Source: Congeria kusceri | Lineage: Eukaryota > Mollusca > Bivalvia > Myida > Dreissenidae | Length of the DNA stretch: 64,000 nucleotides | NCBI GenBank assembly: GCA_027627225.1 | Contig: CM051029.1 | Location: 22,338,856 to 22,402,855, forward strand | Direction of reading: 5' to 3' | In this document: positions 12,160-25,199 of the stretch, in pieces | Layout: the number at the start of each line of letters is the position of its first letter | How positions within the stretch are numbered: the stretch's first letter is position 1 | The notes under the pieces: model-generated | What the model was told of the DNA's origin: nothing | The model's database searches: none | Seen by the model: the letters and a program-made list of their open reading frames with translations, nothing else | Translations under genes and position numbers: made by a program

Positions 12160-12770
12160 CTGATCTGGGTCGGTAAAATAGTTATTCAGTGTAGAAATTA
12201 ACAATAAACAAAAAAGCATCCAACTGCATGATCTATTGTCACAAACTAGCAAATGGCTAACATACATTCATCAGATTAGGCATAGGGAAATTTTTTTTTT
12301 ATATAAAATATAATAACCATAACAAAGAAAACAAAAGAAGAAATATCTGACGTCTTTAATAATAAATTAAAATGTAGAGTTCGTTGTTTTGTTTCACTTC
12401 AAATTAGAGCACACAAGAGAATTTGATTAAGCATCCGCCACGTCGCTAACACACGACATGACGCAGTTTCAAATTTCATAATATGCCACTCATTAAAACT
12501 GAAAACACGGAGGGAATTGTGAGGAATACCGAACACAGCCTCGAGAAAATGACAAGACATTTCTTCAAACGCATGTTTTGCACGGAATATCGCCATAAAG
12601 ATTTAGTAATTCGAAAAATGAAGAAATGTACATTGCTCCAAAATAAAGCAACATAAGGCAGACGAAAACAGTAATGTTGAGTTATTTCGGGATTGGCAAA
12701 ACACAGATATAACTTAGTGTCATGAATTTTTTTTAGTTTTACATTCAGTTTTATGTAAACCTATTTGTTT
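12160..12770. other. Spacer, no gene seen
   Basis: This is AT-rich sequence with no recognisable element. The small minus-strand ORF at 12,399-12,596 has no support from motif or from copies B and C. Confidence 0.45.
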
Positions 12771-12916
12771 CAAATTTATATTAGACGTGTTTTTTAGATT
12801 AAGGTTTGTTTCATTACATACATATTGGTTTTAATCACTATTTAGTTAGGGCAAACGCTTAAAGGTATGGATCTTCAAACAGTATAAGAGAATGGCGGCA
12901 AACATACCAGTTCTCC

Positions 12917-13092
12917 GGACGGGAGATGACAGAAATAACTTACACGGACATCAACTTGTCTAACATAGTCGGCAGTTGTATAAAGCTACACGTACATCAA
13001 AGGCTGAGCACCCAGTGTGCACAGTGATGTGCGGTGCTTCTGTTATCTGGACGGGAGATGACAGAAATCACTTACACGGACATCAACATGTC
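12917..13092 (+). repeat. Short duplication that seeds the 36 bp array
   Basis: A phrase of about 45 bases starting CGGGAGATGACAGAAAT occurs at about 12,919 and again at about 13,051. After the second copy the sequence runs into the 36 bp repeat. The first copy, with ACATCAACTTGTCTAACA, looks like the unexpanded ancestor. Confidence 0.8.
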
Positions 13093-13260
13093 TAACAGCT
13101 GTCAGAGAGCGGGTAACATCAACATGTCTAACAGCTGTCAGAGAGCGGGTAACATCAACATGTCTAACAGCTGTCAGAGAGCGGGTAACATCAACATGTC
13201 TAACAGCTGTCAGAGAGCGGGTAACATCAACATGTCTAACAGCTGTCAGAGAGCGGGTAA
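13081..13260 (+). repeat. Five perfect 36 bp tandem repeats
   Basis: Five identical units (CATCAACATGTCTAACAGCT then GTCAGAGAGCGGGTAA) run without a single difference. Because 36 is a multiple of three, both strands stay open: + repeats NINMSNSCQRAG and - repeats VTRSLTAVRHVD. There is no sign of a gene around it, so I treat it as a young minisatellite. Confidence 0.95.
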
Positions 13261-15829
13261 CATTCACTGAATTTAAGAACGGGTCGCTGTTCATAAGACT
13301 CGTCAATAAACTTGTGGGATTATTAACGTGTTTTATCTGATGTCTGCATGTTCAGTTTATCCATACAACAAAACTATTATTTTCTCATCAACGTTTTGAA
13401 AGACAAAGTATATAAATGTATAAAGAGAGATTCGACATTAATTACATCTGATACGACACTGTCTAAAAGTATATTAAAGGGCTTTGTTGAAATATTTTCG
13501 TATTATTTGAAAGTAATATTCGATCATTTATAAACACATTCAAAACACAATATTTTATCCTCAAATAGTTGTAGACAGTGCAGCGCAATGTATTCAAATA
13601 CATGAATATACCAGTTGTGGGCCAGTCATAGTCGGCAGTCTTTTTAGGCTACACAACACCATCAGTCGGCAAACGTGTTCTCTTATCATTCCTTATTCCG
13701 TAGTTTTGGTCTTTCATGTTTTATCTGTACGAGATCCGGTACTTTGTTTTCATATGATTATAATTCATTTGCCATTTTGATATCATAAGCTTATTTAGAA
13801 AACAATTGATATGTACATTGTATTTAACACTTGATATGTTCCATATGCACAGAGACATATATAGGACATAGGCCCACCGACATACTCTGTTTACTAAAAC
13901 TTGTTTTGTAAACGACAATTTCTTTACTGATTAACACACGCATATTGCGTATAAAGATCACAAACGATAAGGAAATCACTCGATCACTCGGACATATTTT
14001 TTTACTCTAATGTATCCAAACTGTTTTATAGCGGTCAGTACACTTTATCGTTGCACTTTAGGTAGCCTGGGCATACGTGGATGTATAAGCTTAATGGTTA
14101 TGGTTACACGTTAATTATCAATGTTTACATAGGCTCTATGAAGCTGTTATGTCAACGGACAATAACTGTCACCGAACGATGTCCGTTGTAATTGGAAAGT
14201 TTCAATCAGGCGATGTATTTTCATTTGCAAGAAATTCAGTAACAGATTTATCTACTCCAGTCTTCACATATCAGTAGTGACATTAATAGACTGTCTTTGA
14301 ACTGTTTCTTTTTTCTCTATAAGTGAAAGGGTATGTAAGTACACTTGTGTGTTTATTTGTAGAACTAATGGGCATGCATGCGTTTTAATACTATACAGTT
14401 TATTCGAATAAACGAGGGGCAAAACCCCAGTCATTATTCATAAAATCAAATTCAAACTGCAAAATACTAACTTTTATGTAATAATTTTAAGAATTGACAA
14501 TCTAATTCATTGTTGATGTGAAAATAATTGTACATTTTTGTATATGACACATTTTTTATAAAAGTATTTGGATATGCATATATTTTATATTAATACGTTT
14601 GTTTTACTTATGGAGGCCAGATTCTAAGTATAGAAAGTAAAACTAAAAAAGTAAGTCAAAATAATTATTCCTAGCGTACAAATGACATTTCAGTCACTCT
14701 AGAGAGAAGCGTATTTTTCTGACCATTACTAATGACAATGGTCCGTCAACTACCACAGAGTCTTTATCTATCCACACGTGGAGCGGCGCGATAACAACCG
14801 TACCAGCATTACATGCCTGCACTGTGCGGTGAGCGAGGCATCCACAGCTTCATTCTGCGAACCCGTGATGACAGTTATATCATACCATAATCCTTTTTAT
14901 AAACAGCCCCATTGTGAAATGTCACGGCTCTGGCCTAAACCAGCTGGCAGGGGTGGAATTTGACTCGCCGATTCAGAAACCAACCTTATGAAGTAACAGA
15001 AGGCGTGGACTAGAAAGGAGCGGATCAGGGGTCTAGAGGTAACATAAATGCGACTGGTTGAAGGTTCGAGTTCTTGCTATATCTTAAGTCGTCAAATCGC
15101 CATAAGGTTTAAGATTGTCATAGAAAGAAGAAAAATCGTAAAACTTCTTCAAAACATGTGTGAAACTTGTGTAACAAAACACGTACGACGTCATAATAGT
15201 TTGCCTTATTCATTTTCCGAATCAATGTAACAAAGTATCACAAACAGATCATATTTGTTGATTTACGAGGTCGTTTTATCATTGATACGTATTTTCCACT
15301 CTCACCAGTTGATATAAAAATATAAGTAACCATAATTGAAAGACTTAAAATTGTGTTTTTGATAAAGGCATCTTCAAATGAACACGTATACGAGTATATT
15401 GAAACCCACATGAGACCAATACATACAATGAAAACATAGCAAATCTTTCGATCAATATTTTTTTGCGTCAAGTTAAGCATGTGATTTCATTACACAATTT
15501 TAAACTTGTATCCTCAAATTATTCTGGAATTGGCATTTTAATCATGTTCCGCTCTGAAAAAGCACAGACTTCTAATGTTACAATAACAAAATAAAAATAT
15601 TTGTGTGTCCCATGCGACATAAATGCCATGTCACGAATAAAATGCAATGGAAAACTCGACGTTCGTGTCAAAACTATACAAAACATTTCTTTAATAACGT
15701 ATTGCTATTTGAGTACGATTCACAATTCTACAGTGACGTCTGCTGATTCAGCGAAATGAGATGCATGTCTAGTGCACGTTTGTAGTTTGAAACATTGAAT
15801 AGCTATCAACATCTACTTGTATGTTTTCA

Positions 15830-16150
15830 TCGCTCCATGTCTCTGTAGGCCAAGGATCTGTTTTAATTGACAGACGCAATCCAATCTGCAGTAAATACTT
15901 GCTCCTGACAAATTGCAATATTAGCCTTTACTCGAGAACCGCCGAGATTTCATTATGATTGCTAGGCCCGTGACCGACTTTCATTAGACCAGGTCCACTC
16001 GATTTGCCAAAATCCAATAAAACGAGACATCCAAAAGATCTAAGAAACATATAGTGACCTCAAATCAAATAAATAATAACATCTGTTTTCATATACAGGT
16101 ACTTACACTGCCAGCTTAAGTCCGCTGTCCATAAATTCCACAAATTGCAA
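15830..16150. other. Conserved island, copy A
   Basis: About 320 bases match 31,480-31,800 with only scattered substitutions, clearly better than the flanks. On the minus strand a short frame ends GPSNHNEISAVLE-stop in A, and a near-identical tail is present in B. The two differences in that tail change amino acids, so coding constraint is not shown. It could be a regulatory element, a terminal exon relic or a gene conversion tract. Confidence 0.5.
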
Positions 16151-16238
16151 CAGTGGGTGTATGATGATTATTAAATTATACAACTATGCAAATTACTGAA
16201 AATATTCAGCTCGTCACTGGGTAATTGATAATTGGATG

Positions 16239-16580
16239 TTCGTTTTGGTCACTGATTCATTTCAGTACGAATATAAACAATAAATGACACGAACATCTCT
16301 GAGACCGCATCAAAATGGGTATGTGTTTAGTGATCTCTGGTGGGGAAGGTATTTTTTGTATATCGGGATAAACAACAGTTTTGGAGAATTGTATCAGGAC
16401 ATAAACATTTTAAGAGGTTCGTTTTGGTTACTGTTTCATTTTAGAACGAATATAAACAATAAATGACACGAATATCTCTTAGGCCGCACCAAAATGGGTA
16501 TGTGTTTGGAAATATCTAGTGGTGAAGTGATTTTCTCTGTATATCGAGATTAACAACAATTTGGGAGTATTGTATCAGCA
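16239..16580 (+). repeat. 179 bp tandem duplication, copy A only
   Basis: Units start TTCGTTTTGGT at 16,239 and 16,418 and run in parallel through AACAATAAATGACACGAA and AACAA.TTTTGG or TTTGGGA. Copy B has a single unit near 31,907, so the duplication happened after A and B separated. Confidence 0.85.
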
Positions 16581-18149
16581 GATGTAAGTCGAAATCTAAT
16601 CTCCACACAATATTGTTTTCTCCTGTGGTATTTATACATGTATCATACGGAAAGCAATAATCAAAGAGCAACAACTACGAGACAACTCGTCAACTTCAAA
16701 ATAAAGCCAACAAAGTTGTATTGAATTCCTGGCATTGACTGGTAAGAACTATCCCACAACGACTTTCAGTTATAATCAAAGTCAAATCAAAACTATGTCA
16801 AATAGACAAATATAATCAAAGTCAAATCAAAACTATGTAGGAAGCCGAACCTCATAACAATATGCCTGTCCATTCTTGGTAGGGAAGCATCCCCCCCCTC
16901 CCCCCCAAAAAAAATGTTTGTGAACTCCTGCAAGTGATTGCAGGTTAATAGCCCCTACACAATACTGCACTATATGCTAGGGCGGCTGAGAAATCAATCG
17001 GACAAATTACTTAACGGACAGACGAGCGGTCAGGCAGCGACATTTAACTCCTCCGAATTCTTTTTCTGAGACCTGTAAACCAATCATAACCAAAACGCTG
17101 ACAGCGAAGAAAGACAGCGAGAAAAGAGACTAAAAGCAAATGAATTATGAGAGTATTTTTTATCATAAGAAACATTTATTGAAGTAAGTCGACTGTCTGT
17201 TATATTATTGAAGTAAGTCGCCTGTCTGTTATATCATTTTTACAAAACAAATATCGAAACTCGATAGATGTATACAATCTACTTAAATAAATTGGTATAA
17301 GCTGGTATTTGACCTAATTGAAGATGGAGATCCTGGCCAATGTCTTTTTCAAATTATAACTTATATAGCGCGCGTCTAATTCAATGCTATTTATCTACAA
17401 CATTCTCATCATAATTTTTTTTTTTATTCGTGGGAGGAAAATAATTTTTGTGCGAACTATTTAAAAAGCAAACAGAGTATATGCATAAAAGTCAATCTAC
17501 AACGGGTAAAATTATCGATGAACCGTATAAGTTGAATCAATCTTCAGTGCTTTTTATCACAAGCGCTATGCTCGGTAAATACCGATATAATTAAAAATAA
17601 GTAAATTTAGTTAAATACATTCAAAACTCTCCTAAGAAGTACAATGCTTTTCCACAATCTTATGCATACTTAAAAAACATTTCAACCGTCAATCGAGTGG
17701 TAACGATTGCTCCGCTATATGTACTGAGTCAATACACTGTTGTTAAACGCAATATGATGTAATACACGTTGCATACGTGCATGTTAACTGCATGTTAACC
17801 AGTAAACAGCACAAACAGATACGCTATCATATGTATATAAATAGACATTACATGAATTCACTTGTGGATGTCGACTAACTGGATTGTTATTTTTGTGTAT
17901 TAGTGTTTAAGTCGGATCTATTTCTTGTAATCTATTCATGAATAGAAAGTAGCATCGATAACAGGAAGTCTCACTGCTCAGCGAGCGAGGCGCAGTAATT
18001 TATCGATTTACTGACTCGTAGCCTGCAGAGTAAAGAAGTAGTTCCCTCAAGACCGATTTCTGAATACAGCTACTAAATCCTGTTGGCTTGGGCTAACAGT
18101 CTAAAAATCTAAAAGGCAGAAAGAAACCCAGTGTCTTAGGCAAATCTTT

Positions 18150-18480
18150 CTTAAATGAGCGTGAACCGCATTTGACCGATTCCCAAAGAATTGGACGCTC
18201 TCCTGCTCTTCGGTTCATAAATATTCACCATCTCCCTCCGAGATTCGCTCCCCAGTGCACCGACATCCGTCATGTCTGACGCTCATGGCATATGTGAACA
18301 TGCGTTGTAACGCCTGTAGGCGCTGTCATATTCCTGGAGCAATCTGCATATTGCTCTTCATTACCAGCAGAGAGGGCAGTCATAGAATTGCACACAATGC
18401 ATATTGGTTTCAGGCTAGCATTACATGTTGCTATCCATGTTCCATTTGTTCTACTTGTGTATTCCACAAATACGTTCTGC
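18150..18480. other. Conserved island, copy A
   Basis: It matches 32,585-32,900 of copy B, including long shared runs around GCATATTGCTCTTCATTA and AGAGAGGGCAGTCATAGAA. Both strands are open in both copies over part of it, but indels shift the frames. The function is unknown. Confidence 0.5.
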
Positions 18481-19289
18481 AAAATAATTATCCAAATTCC
18501 TTTTTTGAATTGTATAACATATTATATCATGCAGATGGCATATTCACTGAAACCGCATTGTACAAGAAAGTGATTTACAACTGAGATGTAGATGTGGTGA
18601 AATCTAATGGTCATATTTGACAAATATGACAGCTACATGAACATCTTGAAGCTGTCATGATGATTACTAATTAGTAACAGTATTTGAGTATTCGTACATG
18701 TATTATGAAATAAAATGGTCTACGGAGTATTAATAAAATGAAATAAAACAAACTTAAAGCCCCAAAATACAAACACGACCACTCTAAGAAACACGAGCCC
18801 ATTCTGGATTAAAGAAGATGTCATTTGCATTAGAGCAAGCATGTTACGAGAACAGCTGCCATTAAATAAGCAGTCTGTCAAAGGATGTCGATCTAAAGCA
18901 TAAGTGTGTCTTTGTGAGCGGTCTATATGCGGTAATTGCTGCCGTAATGACCCGTAAATACCACACAGAAGACAGATGTCTTACGCCACCTAGGGGATGT
19001 TCCGAACATTGTCATGCACAACTGCCACTTTTGGACATGCTTTCGGATGACGAATAGACGTCCTGTGGTAAGCGACTAAAACGTTCTGATTCGTTATGAC
19101 AACGAACTATTGCATGTAATGCCTCAGTGGTGCCAATAATAATGCTGATAATAAGCATAATGACGACGATGAAGACATAGGCAATATCTGCAATCAATTG
19201 TTTTTCAAATTCACACAAGTTTGTAACGGAATATTATTTAGTAATATTTAAAAGAGAAGGGTAACGTATAGTTGTCAATCTTGAAGCAC

Positions 19290-19512
19290 TTGTGAAAACT
19301 AGTTGTCAAATGTTTCCCAGCAACTGTCAGATTTCATTGTCCGCGGAGAGCTAACTGCCGGACCGCTGCCTCTGCTAATGGCGTACCGGATGTATCCCCC
19401 GGGTCCCATACTGTCTGCAGTCAATAGACACATCCGCGTTTATGGACTGCTTAGGATCACTGATTGGCATTGGCTTACAGCTTATAACTCACTAATCGGT
19501 TTGTCGATTGAA
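19290..19512 (-). other. Conserved island with candidate minus-strand exon
   Basis: It matches 33,620-33,840. In copy B the minus strand has an 88-residue frame (MSISDPKQSINMDVPIDC ... SNSCWETFAQLVF). Copy A has one extra base in the GGGACCCGGGGG run, which breaks this frame. That could mean an intact exon in B and a dead one in A, or a chance frame in non-coding DNA. I do not recognise the peptide. Confidence 0.35.
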
Positions 19513-20393
19513 TGACAACGTTTCATTGTCTAATTTGAAAACCAAAATAAATGTTACTTTATAGACTTGTGCAAGCGCAAACCCATTACATTTGCAACGC
19601 AGAGTTGGATAAAGGATTCGCTTGATGATTTTATAGTATAACGGAACTAAGATCGGTTATTCAGGCACCGCCAACACGGCTAATTTACTGTGCCATCGAA
19701 ACAAAACATAGACAACTGCTTGACAATTCATTTAATTGATTTCAAATTCGAGCAATTTATAGGACATGCAACGCTTTTGAAAACAGTGTCGTCATGCACG
19801 CGAATTCACGACATGCAAACTCACTAGCGCGCCTCCCCCCCCCCTCCAACCCCCCTAAAACTCCCGGACCATGCATATATGGCCATATATATATATGTAT
19901 AACTGTCAAAACTGTACAAACATGCTAAAAATTTTTTTCGCTCGCTTTGCTCTCTCAATGTTGTAAGACATAATATTATGCCTTGTTAGCATTATTTCGT
20001 GGATCACCATAATTTCGTGACGTCATAAAAGAGAGTGAATTTAGGCTCGTGCGTCCGATTCACGTGTCCGAAATTCCGTACAAGAGCAAAGAAGACATCG
20101 CTGATCTTATAAATAGTAGAACTCATGCATGTAAATGTAGTTTTATGACCACAATAAATCATTTTTATGAAATTATTTTAGTACAGAAACCATTAATTTA
20201 TGCATTTGTCCCTCAATATCCCATTCATTGGTGTTGTTTACCTTCTGTCAAGGACGCGTATTGTTTAACTCCCTTGTTGATTCCGTATCAATGGAGTGCT
20301 TGTTTTATATATTGTACAAAAAAGGTGTCTTCACAATTTTTTGATGGTTATCGTCTACAATTAAAAACCAATTAGGAAATCTTTTTTATTTTC

Positions 20394-22000
20394 AGAAGAA
20401 ACCAAATAATGTATCAAAATATAGGAATTATTTTCAAGAGGCATTACTACAGGCATACGAGTATATCAAAACACAAACAGTATCTGTGGAAAAAGTGGCC
20501 AAAATGTATGGGGTCCCGTCTTAGACTTAGAGAGACAGAGTTAAGGGTCGGGTGGATCCAGAACATTGTTGTGTTGGAGCTAGCACAAGCTTTTCACATG
20601 ATGAAGAAGTAGTCCTTGTCGAACGTATCTAAACCATGGCCCAACTAGGATACGGTCTGTCCAACATCCGGCGTCGCACCTTAGCCGGTGAATTTGCATT
20701 TTCAATGGGGAAAAAGGAAACGATGCTCCAATGAGTAACAACTGGCTGTATGGTTTCATGAGACGGTGGAAGGATACATTGGTAAATGTCAGTCCCAGGA
20801 AACTTGAATCGGTACGTGCAAGATCGACCACACCAGAAGTGATTCAAACCTACTTTGACACGATGAAAAATGTCATCGAGAAATATAACTTGTCCAACAA
20901 ACCACATTGCATTTACTACTTAGACGAAACTCGATTACAGCCTGAATATCGTCCTCCAAATGTTATAGCTTCTAAAAAGTCTAAACCCCAAGCAATCACC
21001 TCACCCAGAAATACAACAACAACGCTGATTGGATGCATCATTGCTCTGGGTCAAGCCTGCCGCCGTTCTTTGTGTTCAAGGGTGTTCGCTACAATCATGA
21101 GTTGATGACAGGTGCGACAACTGGTGCAAGAGGCGTGATTTCCGAAACAGGTCCAATGCTGAAATATTTAAGCAATACCTTCAAGAGCACTTCCTTCCTT
21201 CGCCAGACCCTGTCCTACCGATCGTCAGCCTTTATTGCTGATATACGACGGACATACATCCAGATCTTATACGATGGGCTAAGGAACAAAACATCGTCCT
21301 ATTTGTGTTACCAGCGCACACGTCGCAACTTCTCCAGCACCTCGATGTGGCCGTTTTCGGACCGCTGAAGACATACTACTACACTTAATGTTCAATGTTC
21401 ATGAGCAGAAATATTGGCCGGACCATCACTAAATTTGAAATCTGTGCCATCAAAAGATAAACTGTTTCCATGTGAAAACTTCCGCGAAGATCAGCCAGCT
21501 AAGAAAGCTGCGGCAATTAAGTCAGGGCAAGCTGCTTTGGAGGAATTTTTAAGACAGAAAGAGGAAACAATGAAAGCAGCCGTCAATAACAACAGTAACA
21601 ACAACAACGTGTCATGCCAATGTTAAAAGCAGAAAGCAAAACAACGACCTAATGCCAGCGGAAAATAAAACAAGCGACAGCTACATCAGCATATTAAAGC
21701 CCATCAATCAACCATCGACATCGGGGAATGACCCAGCGGTAGATGTTGAACCTGATTACGACGATGTAAGTGTTGGCGATTTCGAACTAGACAATTCACG
21801 CGAATCGGAAACTTGTTGCGTGTGCCTTCATTTATCACCTCCACACATTGACTTTCATGAATCTGTGAAAATTGTGAAGTGGGCACAATGTGATAGATGC
21901 GGACACTGGACACATCTATCATTTTGTACAAGCGTGAAAGTTGTGCGACGACACAGTTAATTCTTGTGTCCTCACTGCGTTGACCAAGCCACTGGATGAA
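20394..22000 (+). pseudogene. pogo/Tigger-like transposase with PHD-like finger, decayed
   Basis: Order of remnants: a psq-type helix-turn-helix (VSVEKVAKMYGVPS .. RDRVKGRV) directly after a splice-like TTTTCAG; a second DNA-binding part (SNNWLYGFMRRW); a DDE_1 core (YYLDETRLQPEYRP with the first Asp, then PPFFVFKGVRYN, ELMTGATTGARG, WAKEQNIVLFVLPAHTS and DVAVFGPLKTYY spread over frames); and a C-terminal PHD-like finger (CCVC ... WAQCDRCGHWTHLSFC ... CPHC). It is broken by TAG at 20,522 and 20,528, TAA at 20,630, TAA at about 21,958 and frame changes near 20,720, 21,040 and 21,200. It cannot make an active protein. Confidence 0.8.
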
Positions 22001-22019
22001 CATTATATTGTGTGACAAG

Positions 22020-23200
22020 TAAAATGCATGTTCTTACTGCGGGTATTAGTCTTGCTGTTGTTATTATTGTTATCGTCAGTTAAAACAGTTAAAAGTTTCC
22101 TTTGACGTAAAATTGCATATTTTGTCATTTAATGCTATTATACAATCAGTAGTTCGTTAAATTTGTTCAATCAATTCTGTACACATTGTTAACGATTATT
22201 TGACATGAAATTTGCAAAGCCTAGGTGTATATTTTATTTTTATGTATACAGGTTTTACTTAAATTGTATGTTTGTTTTATTTGTAATGAAATTATTAAGA
22301 TATAAGTTAAATATTTTATTGATTGCTTAAACATTATTAAAATGTGTTTTAATAATGTGTTAAATTAATTTACCTTCTTACTATACGTAATAAAACCTTA
22401 CAACAACGTGTTTTGTGCTAGTTTCCACATCCGTAATAAACAATTATTCTCCTAAAACTAAGTTTGCGCAGTGTAATGTGAGTCTCAATACATTCCTATA
22501 TCGCTATATTTAGAAACCAATCAAAATCCACGAAGCGTCTCGGTGACTGAGATTACGATGGTGAGGTCAAAAATCGTTTCAATAACAGGTAATAAAAAAA
22601 AACCCATAGTTTTTCATCAGTTTAATTCACTTATAACACTACACTGTAACTTACTGACAAAATATTTGAGTTCATTAAACATGTATAAATGCGCATGCGC
22701 CGAATTGGAAAATAAGACCCACAGAATTATGAACACACGGCATAATTTAAGGAAACTCTGGACAGTGGGTATACAAGTATATACTTTTATTTGTGGATTA
22801 ATTTGTTTTCTTGTATAAATTCATATGTTATATAAAGATGTCACATGTAATACCATTGGCACACGTATACCACACAAATGTACAAGAAATTTAAACTTTT
22901 CGACAAAATATTATTTAACATCGAAACTCAGGTCAAATCAATGGCTACTTTGGAGTTTTAACAGTTTTGTCCCAATTCACATTTTAGTTCCCAAAAATTT
23001 AATCGACAAACTTTTTGTTCAATCTTCCATTAGCAATCTCACCAAATGTTATATTGTTTTATGCATTCATTAGAAATATATAACGTGATAAAGTTGAGGG
23101 GTGTACACAACTGTTGTAAAAGAAAATGTGAACAACACTGAAGTTTACTAGCTATGTCACAGAAAGACAGGACTCTGCCTCATTTATCAACGATGCTCAT
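22020..23200. other. 3' part of the pogo insertion, no gene seen
   Basis: AT-rich sequence follows the transposase remnant. The small ORFs at 22,543-22,818 and 22,825-23,073 show no recognisable motif. Confidence 0.45.
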
Positions 23201-23204
23201 TGTG

Positions 23205-23860
23205 CAAATATAATCTTTTTTTTCTGTTCCCTACACAAAACATGGCGAATTTCATTAACAGGAAGTGGGTCCAGCTGTAATCAAATCACGTGATATATGA
23301 CGTTTGCTGGGTACAGACGGCTGCAAGGGACGGCACGGGCTTGGGATGCATGTGGGCGCTCTAGTTCTTGTTAACCATTTCTTTATATTTTTCGTTTTTA
23401 GATTAAGGCAATACTTGTGTTGGAGTATACATATTGTTCATAATCACATAAATATATACGAGATGGTATGCCACTGTTTTGGCAACACACTCACGACTAT
23501 GAATATAAAATCACGCGTGTGCATGATAACGTTTGGACATGAATAATAAAATTATACTTTGCATGATTGCTTTCTAATACGAGATAAACAAAACATGATT
23601 ATATTTATACAATAAATAATATTGTTAAACCATTAACATATATATGTGAAATTTACAAATCAGAAAGACCCGGTGTCAATCTAATTGCAAGTACATGTAA
23701 TCTAAATGCAGAGTTGCCGACAAACACTAACTTTAGAGCCACATCCGGTCAGCTCTCGTCAGCAGTCAAGAGGCAGTCTGTAATTACAGTCTCCGTAGCG
23801 CCAGATAGATGGACACTAATATGGCAGGTCGTTAAGCAAATGACCGGATGAGTTAAAGAA
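23205..23860 (+). repeat. Duplicated block after the pogo insertion, copy A
   Basis: GATTTCATTAACAGGAAGTGGGTCCAGCTG-like sequence at 23,245 matches 33,888. The match resumes at 23,690-23,870, corresponding to 34,480-34,660 (AGATAGATGGA.ACTAATATGGCAGGTC). No gene is seen. Confidence 0.75.
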
Positions 23861-25199
23861 AAGACGATTGTTAAGTGCGGTCTAGTTAGGAACATACCTT
23901 GCTTTGTATAGCGTTTCTGTTACTGTTGGTGATGTGCCGAGATCAAAATGTATTTGTGAGAAACATTTCATCGTATTTATTTAAGTCAATGTATTAATTG
24001 GTTTAAAATATAAAAAAAAACTGAAATGGGAAATGTTTGTAATAGCAATTTAGAATTATAAATGGTTGATTAAAATGATTTAAGGATATATAACAATTCC
24101 AATGTTATAGGTGTTGTCATTTTAATTTGGATAGAGCAAATGTACATACTTGTGTATATTGATTCCATTGATGTGCTCTTGGGCGTCCTGTTTTGAGATA
24201 TTGCATTTGGCACAGTGAAAAGTTGTGTGCGTTTTCGTATAACGTATTACATATTCTGAAGACATTGGATAGACGCCATAGTCACATAGATCGAGTGAAT
24301 GATATCATGCCAAGTCAATATAACATTCTTGAATCATCCCCGAATCTCATGGACATCGCAGTCAGTGAGATATGTTCCTTATTGAAGCATGGTATATCGT
24401 GGATCAAACTCAAAATTAGCGTCATTTAACAGAACGAATGCAAATAATTGTAGAGATGAAGAAATGGACGGACGATAACGCTATACACGTATATAGATGT
24501 ACACAGCAGCTGTATTACAAATAGAAACACTCCGGAACTAATACATTATCATAATATATTATGTTATCTGACGTGTTTCATAATACAACGATCGAAAGAA
24601 AACGAAATGTCAAGGCAGTAAAGTGGTACGGTTATCAAGAATCGATTGCTGGTGTACGGGTTGTGCCTGTGTAGCAGTCATTTGGCTATTCTTTGAAATC
24701 CCGGATTATCCCGTCTCTCCATGCAGTGTCCCTAAGGGTATTCTCGCTTGCATTTCGAACTATCATTGCGTCCAATACAGGCGTTAATGAACTAATGATA
24801 CTTTGTTCTGAGCTAGAAAGGCAGTTATATGGGAAATTATTAGCAACATTCATGTAACATAGTCCTGTTATTGCTAAATTCCTGGACTGGTCGGATGGAT
24901 GAGAATACACATCTATACACACCCACAGTCTGTAAACACTGAACAGCTCAATATGCATCGGGGCAAGGTATCACTGGTTTGCTACATCCATGACGAATAC
25001 ATTTTATACACATTTTTGAGGTCAAAGGAAAATGAAATAAACGTAGAATTTTTGTATTTTCATAAATAACGTCGATACTTGTACATTGAGAACTTGCACA
25101 TGATATTAGATCAATAATAGACTGGACCAAACCGATTATAACACCGTAATGACTAATCTATCTGAGCTGAACGTAAGTGTGGTCGGTGATTTGTTATCG

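Larger units (their letters stand above)
12770..19522 (+). repeat. Segmental duplication copy A, central block
   Basis: It is collinear with 30,465-33,845 of copy B. The best conserved islands are 15,830-16,150, 18,150-18,480 and 19,290-19,510. Copy A carries extra sequence relative to B at about 12,900-14,920 and 17,085-18,095. Small ORFs in the islands do not stay in frame between copies. No gene is confirmed. Confidence 0.75.
19523..23205. mobile_element. pogo/Tigger-like element inserted in copy A
   Basis: The limits come from comparing copies. Copy B runs directly from ACAACGTT to AATATAATCTT at about 33,845-33,860, whereas copy A has about 3.7 kb between the same phrases. The interior holds a decayed pogo-type transposase. 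I could not find clear terminal inverted repeats, so the insertion may be composite. A TGACGTCA motif followed by a TATAAATAG run lies at 20,018-20,118 ahead of the gene. Confidence 0.6.

Noticed and set aside
13081..13260. CRISPR-like array
   Set aside because: The repeats are directly adjacent with no spacers, and the genome is eukaryotic.
13034..13306. Repeat-peptide genes on both strands (NINMSNSCQRAG and VTRSLTAVRHVD units)
   Set aside because: A 36 bp unit without stops opens both strands automatically; there is no promoter, splice or domain support.
18255..18584. Cys-rich + strand ORF of 109 codons
   Set aside because: Copy B shares only parts of it, with frame shifts, and the opposite strand is equally open.
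19012..19218. Membrane-like minus-strand frame (VFIVVIMLIISIIIGTTE), considered as an ion channel S1 segment
   Set aside because: The copy B counterpart (near 33,400-33,530) has a different frame and hydrophobic stretches are common in AT-rich DNA; there is no further channel signature.
20018..20025. TGACGTCA near the pogo gene as a confirmed promoter element
   Set aside because: A single 8-mer with no defined transcript start; noted only as context for the decayed transposase.
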